This document shows positions 38,366 to 46,755 of a stretch of DNA of 64,000 bases, piece after piece. Both the position numbers and the translations under genes were made by a program. The notes under the pieces were generated by a model that worked only from the letters and a program-made list of their open reading frames with translations, searched no databases and was not told the origin of the DNA. Source of the stretch: Kitasatospora sp. A2-31 (lineage in GTDB: Bacteria; Actinomycetota; Actinomycetes; Streptomycetales; Streptomycetaceae); contig NZ_JAKNTA010000006.1 of NCBI RefSeq assembly GCF_022288725.1, positions 274,617 to 338,616 of the forward strand. The letters run 5' to 3'. Within the stretch, counting starts at the first letter, position 1, and every line of letters begins with the position of its first letter.

Positions 38366-39883
38366 TCAGCTTTCGCCGTCGGCCCGCTTCCGGATGTGCA
38401 GCTGGCGGGCGGCCTCGGCGGTCGAGCCGGAGACGGACGGGTAGACGGTGAAGGCGCTGGCCACCTGTTCGACCGTCAGATTGGCGTCCACCGCGAGCGA
38501 GATCGGGTGGATCAGCTCGCTGGCGCGCGGCGCGACCACCACGCCGCCGACCACGATGCCGGTGCCCGGGCGGCAGAACAGCTTCACGAAGCCGTCCCGG
38601 ATGCCCTGCATCTTCGCCCGCGGGTTGCCGCGCAGCGGCAGCTTCACCTCGACCGCGTCCATCTTGCCGCACTTCACGTCGGCGGCGGTGTAGCCGACGG
38701 TGGCGATCTCCGGGTCGGTGAAGACGTTGGACGCCACGGTCTTCAGGTTCAGCGGCTGCACCGCGTCGCCCAGCGCGTGGTACATCGCGATCCGGCCCTG
38801 CATGGCCGCCACCGAGGCGAGCATGAAGACGCCGGTGCAGTCACCGGCCGCGTACACGCCGGGGGCGGTGGTGCGGGAGACCCGGTCGACCTGGATCTGG
38901 CCCCAGTCGTTGAGCTTGACCCCGGCCTCCTCCAGGCCCATGTCCGCGGTGTTCGGGATCGACCCGACCGCCATCAGGCAGTGCGTGCCCCTGATCACCG
39001 TGCCGTCGGAGAGGGTCACCTCGACGTGGTCGCCGACCCATCCCTCCTCGCCCGCCTCCGGCGAGGAGGGTCCCTCCGGGGCCTCCGTCCGTGCCGACAC
39101 CCTCTTGACCGTCTCGGCCCGGGAACGGCTCATCACGTTCATGCCGCGACGGCGGAAGACCTCCTCCAGCACCTCGGCGGCGTCCGGGTCCTCGCCCGGC
39201 AGCACCCGGTCGCGGCTGGAGACCAGGGTGACCTTGGAGCCGATCGCCTGGTAGGCGCCGGCGAACTCGGCCCCGGTGACACCGGAGCCGACCACGATCA
39301 GCTCGCGGGGCAGCTCCTCCAGGTCGTACACCTGGGTCCAGGTCAGGATCCGCTCGCCGTCCGGCTGGGCGTCCGGCAGCTCGCGGGGGTGGGCGCCGGT
39401 GGCGATCAGCACGGCGTCCGCGCGCAGCGACTGGACGCTGCCGTCGGGCGCGTCCACCAGGACCTCGCGGGAGCCGTCCACGGCCTGGCCGCCGGCACCG
39501 AGCCGGCCGCGGCCGCGCAGCACGGTGACGCCCGCCCGGGTCACCGACTGGGTGATGTCGTGGGACTGGGCGATGGCGAGCCGCTTCACGCGCCGGTTGA
39601 CCTTGCCGAGGTCCACGCCGACGACCCGGGCCTGCTGCTCCAGCGGCGGGGTGTCGTCGGCGACGATGATGCCCAGCTCCTCGTACGAGCTGTCGAAGGT
39701 CGTCATCACCTCCGCGGTCGCGATCAGCGTCTTCGACGGCACGCAGTCCGTGAGCACCGCCGATCCGCCCAGACCGTCGCGGTCGACGACGGTCACCTCC
39801 GCGCCGAGCTGAGCGGCGACCAGCGCCGCCTCGTAGCCGCCGGGTCCGCCACCGATGATCACGATCCGAGTCACGCCCCCCAT
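38366..39883 (-). CDS. LpdA-like NAD(P)H flavoprotein (quinone reductase type)
   Basis: A 505-residue FAD oxidoreductase of the dihydrolipoamide-dehydrogenase superfamily. FAD and NAD Rossmann motifs (IIGGGPGGYEAAL; VVGSGVTGAEFAGAY) are intact. The disulfide segment reads GGSAVLTDCVPSK, so the first redox Cys is lost, and the C-terminal His-Glu dyad is replaced (TVYPSVSGS). These are features of mycobacterial LpdA (Rv3303c), which reduces quinones, not lipoamide. Residues about 262-285 are a Pro/Glu/Gly-rich insertion (TEAPEGPSSPEAGEEG). The ATG at 39883 is chosen; the GTG at 39874 is an alternative. Convergent with nothing; divergent from the next gene. Confidence 0.88.
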   Translation of the reverse strand: MGGVTRIVIIGGGPGGYEAALVAAQLGAEVTVVDRDGLGGSAVLTDCVPSKTLIATAEVMTTFDSSYEELGIIVADDTPPLEQQARVVGVDLGKVNRRVKRLAIAQSHDITQSVTRAGVTVLRGRGRLGAGGQAVDGSREVLVDAPDGSVQSLRADAVLIATGAHPRELPDAQPDGERILTWTQVYDLEELPRELIVVGSGVTGAEFAGAYQAIGSKVTLVSSRDRVLPGEDPDAAEVLEEVFRRRGMNVMSRSRAETVKRVSARTEAPEGPSSPEAGEEGWVGDHVEVTLSDGTVIRGTHCLMAVGSIPNTADMGLEEAGVKLNDWGQIQVDRVSRTTAPGVYAAGDCTGVFMLASVAAMQGRIAMYHALGDAVQPLNLKTVASNVFTDPEIATVGYTAADVKCGKMDAVEVKLPLRGNPRAKMQGIRDGFVKLFCRPGTGIVVGGVVVAPRASELIHPISLAVDANLTVEQVASAFTVYPSVSGSTAEAARQLHIRKRADGES

Positions 39884-39981
39884 TGTCCCGCACGCCGTGA
39901 GCAGTGCCACGCCGGGGTCGGGGCTTCCGCCGGTCCGCCCGGTCCCCCGGGAGCGCCCGCCGACGGTCTAGGCTTCGCCCC

Positions 39982-40419
39982 ATGCCCCTTTACGCCGCGT
40001 ATGCCACCAACCTCGATGCCCGGCAGATGACCCGCCGCGCCCCGCACTCCCCGCTGCGCGGCACCGGGTGGCTGGACGGCTGGCGCCTGACCTTCGGCGG
40101 CGAGAACCTCGGCTGGGAGGGGTCGCTGGCGACCGTGGTCGAGGACGGCAAGGACCAGGTCTTCGTCTCGCTGTACGACGTGTCGCCGATGGACGAGGAG
40201 GGTCTGGACCGCTGGGAGGGCGTCCAGCTCGGCATCTACCGCAAGATCAAGCTGCGCGCGCACACCCTGGACGGCGACATCCCGGTGTGGACGTACGTGC
40301 TCAACGACTACGAGGGCGGTCTGCCCGCCGCCCGTTACCTGGGGCTGATCGCGGACGCCGCGGAGAGCGCCGGTGCGCCGCACGACTACGTCCTGGACCT
40401 CCGCCGCCGGCCCTGCTGA
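39982..40419 (+). CDS. Gamma-glutamylcyclotransferase (AIG2-like) family protein
   Basis: A 145-residue protein of the gamma-glutamylcyclotransferase/AIG2 superfamily. The start LYAAYATNLDARQM carries the substrate loop (YGxN variant: AYATN), LTFGGENLGWEGSLATVVEDG, and the catalytic-acid region DEEGLDRWEGVQLGIYRK. Members release 5-oxoproline from gamma-glutamyl compounds; many bacterial homologues are uncharacterised. The ATG is the first in frame. Followed by deoD after 215 nt. Confidence 0.85.
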   Translation: MPLYAAYATNLDARQMTRRAPHSPLRGTGWLDGWRLTFGGENLGWEGSLATVVEDGKDQVFVSLYDVSPMDEEGLDRWEGVQLGIYRKIKLRAHTLDGDIPVWTYVLNDYEGGLPAARYLGLIADAAESAGAPHDYVLDLRRRPC

Positions 40420-40597
40420 GCCCGGCCGGGGCCGCGGGCGCGCACGGTGCCCGCGGCCGGCCACGGCCCGTACGCACGGCGGCTGCGGAGCGCGAGCGCG
40501 ACTGGAGATTGCTCCCGTCCGAGCGGGTGGAAAGGCGGCCCCGAGCTGTACTTTCACGCCATCCGGGTAACGATCCGGCACGCCGCACCCGGATCTT

Positions 40598-40627
40598 CTA
40601 CGCGCGTAGCCATTTCCCGTCTATCCT
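40598..40627 (+). promoter_or_regulatory. deoD operator CTACGCGCGTAG and -10
   Basis: The exact palindrome CTACGCGCGTAG (40598-40609) precedes a -10-like TATCCT at 40622-40627. The hexamer ends seven nt before the GTG start, and no ribosome site is visible, so the mRNA may be leaderless. Confidence 0.65.
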
Positions 40628-40634
40628 CGGATGC

Positions 40635-41456
40635 GTGAACGCATCTCCTCAGTCGGTCGTCTCCGCCGACCCCTACGCCGCCGCCCAGGCCGCCGCCGAG
40701 CGCCTGCGCGAGCTGACCGGTGCCGAGCGCCACGACGTCGCCCTGGTGATGGGCTCCGGCTGGGTGCCGGCCGCCGACGCCCTCGGCGAGACCGTGGCGG
40801 AGTTCCCGGTCACCGAACTCCCGGGCTTCCCCGCCCCCGCCGTGGCCGGCCACGCCGGCACGATCCGCTCGGTCAAGATCGGCGAGAAGCGCGCCCTGAT
40901 CTTCCTGGGCCGCAACCACTACTACGAGGGCCACGGCGTCGCCACGGTCGTCCACGGCGTGCGCACCGCCGCCGCGGCGGGCTGCGGCATCATCGTGCTG
41001 ACCAACGGCTGCGGCGGTCTGCGCGAGGGCTGGGTCCCCGGCCAGCCGGTCCTGATCAGCGACCACATCAACCTGACCGCGGACTCCCCGATCGTCGGCG
41101 CCAACTTCGTCGACCTGACGGACCTCTACTCCAAGCGCCTGCGCGACCTCTGCCGCGAGATCGACTCCACCCTGGACGAGGCCGTCTACGTGCAGTTCCG
41201 CGGCCCGCACTACGAGACCCCGGCCGAGGTCAACATGGCCCGGGTGATCGGCGGCGAGCTGGTCGGCATGTCCACCACCCTGGAGGCCATCGCCGCCCGC
41301 GAGGCCGGCGCCGAGGTGCTCGGCATCTCGCTGGTCACCAACCTGGCCGCGGGCATCACCGGCGAGCCGCTGAACCACGCCGAGGTGCTGGAGGCCGGCA
41401 AGGCCTCCGCCGAGCGCATGGGCGCGCTGCTGGCGAAGGTCCTTGAGCGGATCTGA
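40635..41456 (+). CDS. deoD: Purine-nucleoside phosphorylase
   Basis: A 273-residue trimeric-type (PNP/MTAP family) phosphorylase splitting inosine and guanosine into base and ribose-1-phosphate. ALVMGSGWVPAADALGE (phosphate loop), FLGRNHYYEGHG, LTNGCGGLREGW, FRGPHYETPAEVNM, GMSTTLEAIAAREAGAEVLGISLVTNLAAGI define the family. The GTG at 40635 is chosen because it fits homologue length and the -10 spacing; the ATG at 40631 is out of frame. It opens the nucleoside block with the phosphosugar mutase gene next. Confidence 0.94.
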   Translation: MNASPQSVVSADPYAAAQAAAERLRELTGAERHDVALVMGSGWVPAADALGETVAEFPVTELPGFPAPAVAGHAGTIRSVKIGEKRALIFLGRNHYYEGHGVATVVHGVRTAAAAGCGIIVLTNGCGGLREGWVPGQPVLISDHINLTADSPIVGANFVDLTDLYSKRLRDLCREIDSTLDEAVYVQFRGPHYETPAEVNMARVIGGELVGMSTTLEAIAAREAGAEVLGISLVTNLAAGITGEPLNHAEVLEAGKASAERMGALLAKVLERI

Positions 41457-41482
41457 CCCGGATCCGGCGCACAATCATGAGC

Positions 41483-41538
41483 GACGGGGTCCGCGGGCGG
41501 CTGTGATCCGCTGATCACACCCGCCTGCGGGCCCCGTC
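41483..41538 (+). terminator. Long terminator hairpin after deoD
   Basis: Outer arms GACGGGG/CCCCGTC (41483-41489, 41532-41538) enclose interrupted inner stems including TGTGATC/GATCACA. The total is about 24 pairs with few bulges. It separates deoD from the mutase gene, which therefore may have its own promoter or depend on read-through. Confidence 0.7.
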
Positions 41539-41587
41539 CGCATGCGCACCCCCACCACTTTGCGGAACCTCTTCCATCGGAGCTGGC

Positions 41588-43309
41588 ATGACGCAGGCAC
41601 CCACCACCGACCTCCTCGCCCGCGCGCGGGCCTGGCTGGCCGAGGACCCCGACCCGCAGACCCGCGAGGAGCTGGCCGCGCTGCTGGCCGCCGCCGAGGC
41701 TCCGGATGCCGAGTCCGAGAGCAAGCTCGCCTGGTCCCAGCTGGCCGAGCGGTTCGCCGACCGCCTCCAGTTCGGCACCGCCGGCCTGCGCGGTGAGCTG
41801 GGTGCGGGGCCGATGCGGATGAACCGCGCGGTGGTGATCCGGGCCGCCGCCGGCCTGGTCGCGTACGTGAAGAAGGAGAACCTGGGCGACCTGGTCGTCA
41901 TCGGCTACGACGCCCGGCACAAGTCCTACGACTTCGCCCGCGACACCGCCGCCGTCGTGGTGGGCGCCGGCCTGCGCGCCGCGCTGCTGCCGCGCGCCCT
42001 GCCCACCCCGGTGCTCGCCTTCGCCGTCCGCCACCTGGGCGCGGCCGCCGGCGTCACCGTGACGGCGAGCCACAACCCGCCGCAGGACAACGGCTACAAG
42101 GTCTACCTGGGCGACGGCTCGCAGATCGTGCCGCCGGCCGACGCCGGGATCGCCGCCGAGATCGACGCGATCGGCGCGCTCGCCGACGTCCCGCTGGCCG
42201 CGGACGGCTGGGAGGTGGTCGGCGAGGAGGTCGTCGAGGCGTACCTGACCCGCGCCGCGTCGATCGTGGACGAGCACAGCCCCCGTGACCTCTCCGTCGT
42301 CTACACCCCGATGCACGGCGTCGGCCGCGACACCCTGGTGGCGGCCTTCCACCGGGCCGGCTTCCCGGCCCCGACGGTGGTCGCCGAGCAGGCCGAGCCG
42401 GATCCGGACTTCCCGACCGTGGCCTTCCCCAACCCGGAGGAGCCGGGGGCGATGGACCTCGCCTTCCGCACCGCCGCCGCCACCGGCCCGGACATCGTCA
42501 TCGCCAACGACCCGGACGCCGACCGCTGCGCGGTGGCCGTCCCGGCCGACGGCAACGCCGCCGGGGCCGGCGACGGGACCGGCTGGCGGATGCTCCGCGG
42601 CGACGAGGTGGGCGCCCTGCTCGGCGCCGCGCTGGTCGCCAAGAAGTCCGCCGGCACCTTCGCCACCACCATCGTCTCCTCCACCCTGCTCGGCCGGATC
42701 GCCGAGGCGGCGGGCCTGGGCTACGCCGAGACGCTGACCGGCTTCAAGTGGATCGCCCGCGCCGACGGCCTGCGCTACGGCTACGAGGAGGCGCTCGGCT
42801 ACTGCGTCGACCCGCAGGGCGTGCGCGACAAGGACGGCATCACCGCCGCCCTGCTGGTGGCCGAGCTGGCCGCCACCCTCAAGCAGTCCGGCCGCACCCT
42901 GAACGACCTGCTGGACGACCTGGCGCTGGAGCACGGCCTGCACGCCACCGACCAGCTCTCCGTCCGCGTCCAGGACCTCTCGCTGATCGCCGACGCGATG
43001 CGGACGCTGCGCGAGCAGCCGCCGACCGTGCTGGCCGGGCTCACCGTCACCAGGGCCGACGACCTGACCGCCGGGTCCGCGGACCTGCCGCCCACCGACG
43101 GTCTGCGCTACTACCTGGCCGGGGAGGCCGTCCGCTCGGCCCGGATCGTGGTGCGCCCGTCCGGCACCGAGCCCAAGCTGAAGTGCTACCTGGAGGTCGT
43201 CCTCCCGGTCGCCTCCGCCGCCGACCTGGCCGGCGCCCGGGACCGGGCCGCCGAGCTGCTCGCCGCGATCAAGCGCGACCTCGCCGCCGCCGCCGGCATC
43301 GACGCCTGA
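41588..43309 (+). CDS. pmmB: Phosphoglucomutase/phosphomannomutase-type phosphosugar mutase
   Basis: A 573-residue alpha-D-phosphohexomutase. The four domains are visible: FGTAGLRGELG, phospho-Ser loop TVTASHNPPQDNGYKVY at about 155-170, metal loop ANDPDADRCAVAVP near 305, sugar loop GFKWIARADGLRYGYEEALGY and phosphate loop RPSGTEPKLKCYLE. By position between deoD and deoC it probably interconverts ribose-1-P and ribose-5-P (phosphopentomutase role) as proposed for this subfamily. Sequence alone would also allow glucose- or mannose-phosphate. Confidence 0.92.
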   Translation: MTQAPTTDLLARARAWLAEDPDPQTREELAALLAAAEAPDAESESKLAWSQLAERFADRLQFGTAGLRGELGAGPMRMNRAVVIRAAAGLVAYVKKENLGDLVVIGYDARHKSYDFARDTAAVVVGAGLRAALLPRALPTPVLAFAVRHLGAAAGVTVTASHNPPQDNGYKVYLGDGSQIVPPADAGIAAEIDAIGALADVPLAADGWEVVGEEVVEAYLTRAASIVDEHSPRDLSVVYTPMHGVGRDTLVAAFHRAGFPAPTVVAEQAEPDPDFPTVAFPNPEEPGAMDLAFRTAAATGPDIVIANDPDADRCAVAVPADGNAAGAGDGTGWRMLRGDEVGALLGAALVAKKSAGTFATTIVSSTLLGRIAEAAGLGYAETLTGFKWIARADGLRYGYEEALGYCVDPQGVRDKDGITAALLVAELAATLKQSGRTLNDLLDDLALEHGLHATDQLSVRVQDLSLIADAMRTLREQPPTVLAGLTVTRADDLTAGSADLPPTDGLRYYLAGEAVRSARIVVRPSGTEPKLKCYLEVVLPVASAADLAGARDRAAELLAAIKRDLAAAAGIDA

Positions 43310-43340
43310 CGGCGCCGCCGGGTTCGCCCGCGGCGACGAC

Positions 43341-43374
43341 GAAGGGGCCCGCCGTTCCCACGGCGGGCCCCTTC
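43341..43374. terminator. Bidirectional terminator
   Basis: A perfect 14-bp stem GAAGGGGCCCGCCG with loop TTCCCA lies between the mutase gene and the convergent PH-domain gene. Confidence 0.88.
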
Positions 43375-43469
43375 GGTGCTGTCCGGTCGGTCCTGTCGCG
43401 CGGCCCGCGTGACCGGCCGGCCCGGATCCGGATCCGGGTTCGGGTTCGGGTTGCGGCTGCGGCTGCGGG

Positions 43470-44141
43470 TCAGGCCGCGATCACGGTGATCAGCGCGACC
43501 AGCCCGAGCAGGGTCGGCGCGATGATCCACCAGCACCACGACACGGTCACCGGCCCGGAGGCGTCGGGGCGGGAGGCGTTCCGCTCGGCCATCTCCTGGA
43601 GGATGCCGACCACCTGGTCGGACCAGGCGCGGGTCGGGTCCGGCGCGCCGGCCACCACCGGGGTGGGCTGCTTGCCCACGACCATGCCCAGCCGGGAGAG
43701 GTGCTCGGCGCCGCCGCGGTCGCGGACGCGGTTGGCCCGCTTGCGCTGGCGCAGCGAGACCGGGACGGCCCAGACCTGGAACTTCCGGCCGTCCGCCAGC
43801 AGCTCGACCGAGTACCCGGCCCGCAGCGCGTCCACCGCGGCCCAGGGCGCCGTGATGGTCCGCAGCGGGTTGCGCACCACCAGCCGGCGGTCGTTGGCCA
43901 GCACGGCCGGCCGCAGGGTGTAGGCGATCACCGGGAAGGCGAACACCGGGACGGCGGCCAGCGCCACGGCCGGCGTCTTCCCGGTCCCGGTCAGCGCCGC
44001 GTCCCCGATCAGCCAGGCGGCCACGGCCAGCAACAGCACGCCGGAGATCACCCCGGGAATGGAGCGGTACACGCGGTCGGCGTACACGGGCTCGTCGGAG
44101 CCGGCAGGGCCCTGGTGGGGCTTGCCGTCGGATTCGGTCAT
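43470..44141 (-). CDS. PH (bPH) domain membrane protein
   Basis: A 223-residue membrane protein with an N-terminal cytosolic tail, two helices (about 28-48 and 58-78), a bacterial PH-like domain (VLANDRRLVVRNPLRTITAPWAAVDALRAGYSVELLADG) and a C-terminal helix (ISWCWWIIAPTLLGLVALITVIAA-like). No catalytic motif is present. It lies divergent from deoC. Function is unknown; homologues sit in the same place in other streptomycetes from memory. Confidence 0.82.
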   Translation of the reverse strand: MTESDGKPHQGPAGSDEPVYADRVYRSIPGVISGVLLLAVAAWLIGDAALTGTGKTPAVALAAVPVFAFPVIAYTLRPAVLANDRRLVVRNPLRTITAPWAAVDALRAGYSVELLADGRKFQVWAVPVSLRQRKRANRVRDRGGAEHLSRLGMVVGKQPTPVVAGAPDPTRAWSDQVVGILQEMAERNASRPDASGPVTVSWCWWIIAPTLLGLVALITVIAA

Positions 44142-44250
44142 GCCGACGATTCTGCCGCATGACCCGGCCGATCCACAGGGGTGGCGAGTGGGGCGGGAGG
44201 GGTTCGCAGATATCGGTCCGGCATCGAAAGGTCACGGCCCTAGCGGTTGA

Positions 44251-44269
44251 CTACGCGCGTAGATATGCT
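44251..44269 (+). promoter_or_regulatory. deoC operator CTACGCGCGTAG and -10
   Basis: The exact palindrome CTACGCGCGTAG (44251-44262) is directly followed by a -10-like TATGCT (44264-44269) that ends six nt before the GTG at 44276. No ribosome site is seen. Confidence 0.68.
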
Positions 44270-44275
44270 GGTCTG

Positions 44276-45268
44276 GTGACTATGTCCACTCTTGCAGCCA
44301 ATGCCCTCGGCGTTGCGGGCAGCGGTCTTCAGGACGTCGCGGCGTCCGAGGCCTCGCTCCGCCGCTTCCTGCACGGCCTGCCCGGCGTCGACCAGGTCGG
44401 CCTGGAGGCGCGTGCCGCCACTCTCGGTACCCGCTCCATCAAGACCACGGCGAAGGCGTACGCCATCGACCTGGCCATCTCGATGATCGACCTGACCACG
44501 CTGGAGGGCGCGGACACGGTCGGCAAGGTGCGCGCACTGTGCACCAAGGGCAGGACCCCCGACCCGACCGACCCGACCACCCCCCGCGTCGCCGCCATCT
44601 GTGTCTATCCGGACATGGTCGCCACCGCGAAGGCGGCGCTCCAGGGCACCGACATCCAGGTCGCCTCCGTGGCCACCGCCTTCCCGGCCGGGCGCGCCGC
44701 CCTCCCGGTGAAGCTCGCCGACACCGCCGACGCGGTCGCGGCCGGCGCCGACGAGATCGACATGGTGATCGACCGGGGCGCCTTCCTCTCCGGCCGCTAC
44801 CTCGACGTCTTCAACGAGATCGTCGCCGTCAAGGAGGCGTGCAAGCGCCCGGACGGCACCTACGCCCACCTCAAGGTGATCTTCGAGACCGGCGAGCTGC
44901 AGACGTACGACAACGTGCGCCGCGTCTCGTGGCTGGCGATGCTCGCCGGTGCCGACTTCATCAAGACCTCCACCGGCAAGGTCGCCGTCAACGCGACCCC
45001 GCCGGTCACCCTGCTGATGCTGGAGGCGGTCCGCGACTTCCGCGCGCAGACCGGCGTCCAGGTCGGCGTGAAGCCCGCCGGCGGCATCAAGACCACCAAG
45101 GACGCCATGAAGTACCTGGTGATGGTCAACGAGACGCTCGGCGACGACTGGCTGACCCCGCACTGGTTCCGCTTCGGCGCCTCCAGCCTGCTCAACGACC
45201 TGCTGATGCAGCGTCAGAAGCTGACCACCGGACGGTACTCCGGTCCCGACTACGTGACGGTGGACTGA
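44276..45268 (+). CDS. deoC: Deoxyribose-phosphate aldolase
   Basis: A 330-residue class I aldolase that splits 2-deoxyribose-5-phosphate into acetaldehyde and glyceraldehyde-3-phosphate. IDHTTLEGADT-like (DLTTLEGADT), AVCVYPDMV-type block IAAICVYPDM, VATAFPAG, GADEIDMVIDRG, VIFETGELQTYD and the Schiff-base Lys in FIKTSTGKV are present. It is about 70 residues longer than E. coli DeoC, mainly at the N-terminus. The GTG at 44276 fits a leaderless start; the ATG at 44282 is two codons later. Followed closely by the aldehyde dehydrogenase that would use the acetaldehyde. Confidence 0.93.
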   Translation: MTMSTLAANALGVAGSGLQDVAASEASLRRFLHGLPGVDQVGLEARAATLGTRSIKTTAKAYAIDLAISMIDLTTLEGADTVGKVRALCTKGRTPDPTDPTTPRVAAICVYPDMVATAKAALQGTDIQVASVATAFPAGRAALPVKLADTADAVAAGADEIDMVIDRGAFLSGRYLDVFNEIVAVKEACKRPDGTYAHLKVIFETGELQTYDNVRRVSWLAMLAGADFIKTSTGKVAVNATPPVTLLMLEAVRDFRAQTGVQVGVKPAGGIKTTKDAMKYLVMVNETLGDDWLTPHWFRFGASSLLNDLLMQRQKLTTGRYSGPDYVTVD

Positions 45269-45273
45269 TCACC

Positions 45274-46755
45274 ATGGCCAAGAAGAAGAACACCGAAGAG
45301 CCCGTGACCGAGACGCGCGGCGGCCTCTTCGAGTACGCCCCGGCCCCCGAGTCGCCCGCCGCCGCGGGTGACATCGCCACCTCGTACGGCCACTTCATCG
45401 GCGGCGAGTTCGTCGACTCCTCCGGCAGCGAGGCCCTGAAGACGGTCAACCCGGCCACCGAGCAGGTGCTCGCCGAGTTCGCCCAGGGCACCGACGAGGA
45501 CGTCGAGCGCGCCGTCGCCGCCGCCCGCAAGGCCTTCACCGACTGGTCGGCGCTGCCGGGCAGCGAGCGCGCCAAGTACCTGTTCCGGATCGCCCGGATC
45601 ATCCAGGAGCGCAGCCGCGAGCTGGCCGTGCTGGAGTCGATCGACAACGGCAAGCCGATCCGCGAGACCCGCGACGTCGACCTGCCGCTGGTCGCCGCGC
45701 ACTTCTTCTACTACGCGGGCTGGGCCGACAAGCTGGACTACGCCGGCTTCGGCGCGAACCCGAAGCCGCTGGGCGTGGCCGGCCAGGTCATCCCGTGGAA
45801 CTTCCCCCTGCTGATGCTGGCGTGGAAGATCGCCCCGGCGCTGGCCACCGGCAACACGGTCGTGCTCAAGCCGGCCGAGACCACCCCGCTGACCGCGCTG
45901 CGCTTCGCCGAGATCTGCCGCCAGGCGGGCCTGCCGAAGGGCGTCGTCAACATCGTCACCGGCGACGGCCGCACCGGTGCCGCGCTCACCGCGCACCCGG
46001 ACGTCAACAAGGTCGCCTTCACCGGCTCCACCCCGGTCGGCCGGGCGATCGCCAAGCAGCTGGCCGGCACCCGCAAGAAGCTCTCGCTGGAGCTGGGCGG
46101 CAAGGCCGCCAACATCGTCTTCGACGACGCGCCGATCGACCAGGCGGTCGAGGGCATCGTCAACGGCATCTTCTTCAACCAGGGCCACGTCTGCTGCGCG
46201 GGCTCGCGCCTGCTGGTCCAGGAGTCGGTGCAGGACGAGCTGCTGGACGCCCTGAAGCGCCGGATGGCCACCCTGCGGGTCGGCGACCCGCTGGACAAGA
46301 ACACCGACATCGGTGCGATCAACTCCGCCGAGCAGCTGGCCCGGATCACCGCGCTGACCGAGGCCGGCGAGGCCGAGGGCGCCGAGCGCTGGTCGCCCGC
46401 CTGCGAGCTGCCGGGCACCGGCTTCTGGTTCAAGCCGACCCTGTTCACCGGCGTCAGCCAGGCCCACCGGATCGCCCAGGAGGAGATCTTCGGCCCGGTC
46501 CTGTCGGTGCTGACCTTCCGCACCCCCGACGAGGCGGTCGCGAAGGCCAACAACACCCCGTACGGCCTCTCCGCCGGCATCTGGACGGAGAAGGGCTCGC
46601 GGATCCTGTGGATGGCCGACAAGCTCAAGGCCGGCGTGGTCTGGGCCAACACCTTCAACAAGTTCGACCCGACCTCGCCGTTCGGCGGTTACAAGGAGTC
46701 GGGCTACGGCCGCGAGGGTGGCCGCCACGGTCTGGAGGCCTACCTCGATGTCTGA
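45274..46755 (+). CDS. Aldehyde dehydrogenase (NAD)
   Basis: A 493-residue aldehyde dehydrogenase expected to oxidise the acetaldehyde from DeoC. It starts 6 nt after deoC. GQVIPWNFPLLMLAWKIAPALATGNTVV binds NAD, ELGGKAANIVFDDA has the catalytic Glu, and NQGHVCCAGSRLL has the nucleophile Cys307 (a second Cys follows). EEIFGPVLSVLTF and KESGYGREGG complete the family. A Lys/Glu-rich N-terminal extension of about 35 residues is present. It overlaps the next gene by 8 bases. Confidence 0.93.
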   Translation: MAKKKNTEEPVTETRGGLFEYAPAPESPAAAGDIATSYGHFIGGEFVDSSGSEALKTVNPATEQVLAEFAQGTDEDVERAVAAARKAFTDWSALPGSERAKYLFRIARIIQERSRELAVLESIDNGKPIRETRDVDLPLVAAHFFYYAGWADKLDYAGFGANPKPLGVAGQVIPWNFPLLMLAWKIAPALATGNTVVLKPAETTPLTALRFAEICRQAGLPKGVVNIVTGDGRTGAALTAHPDVNKVAFTGSTPVGRAIAKQLAGTRKKLSLELGGKAANIVFDDAPIDQAVEGIVNGIFFNQGHVCCAGSRLLVQESVQDELLDALKRRMATLRVGDPLDKNTDIGAINSAEQLARITALTEAGEAEGAERWSPACELPGTGFWFKPTLFTGVSQAHRIAQEEIFGPVLSVLTFRTPDEAVAKANNTPYGLSAGIWTEKGSRILWMADKLKAGVVWANTFNKFDPTSPFGGYKESGYGREGGRHGLEAYLDV

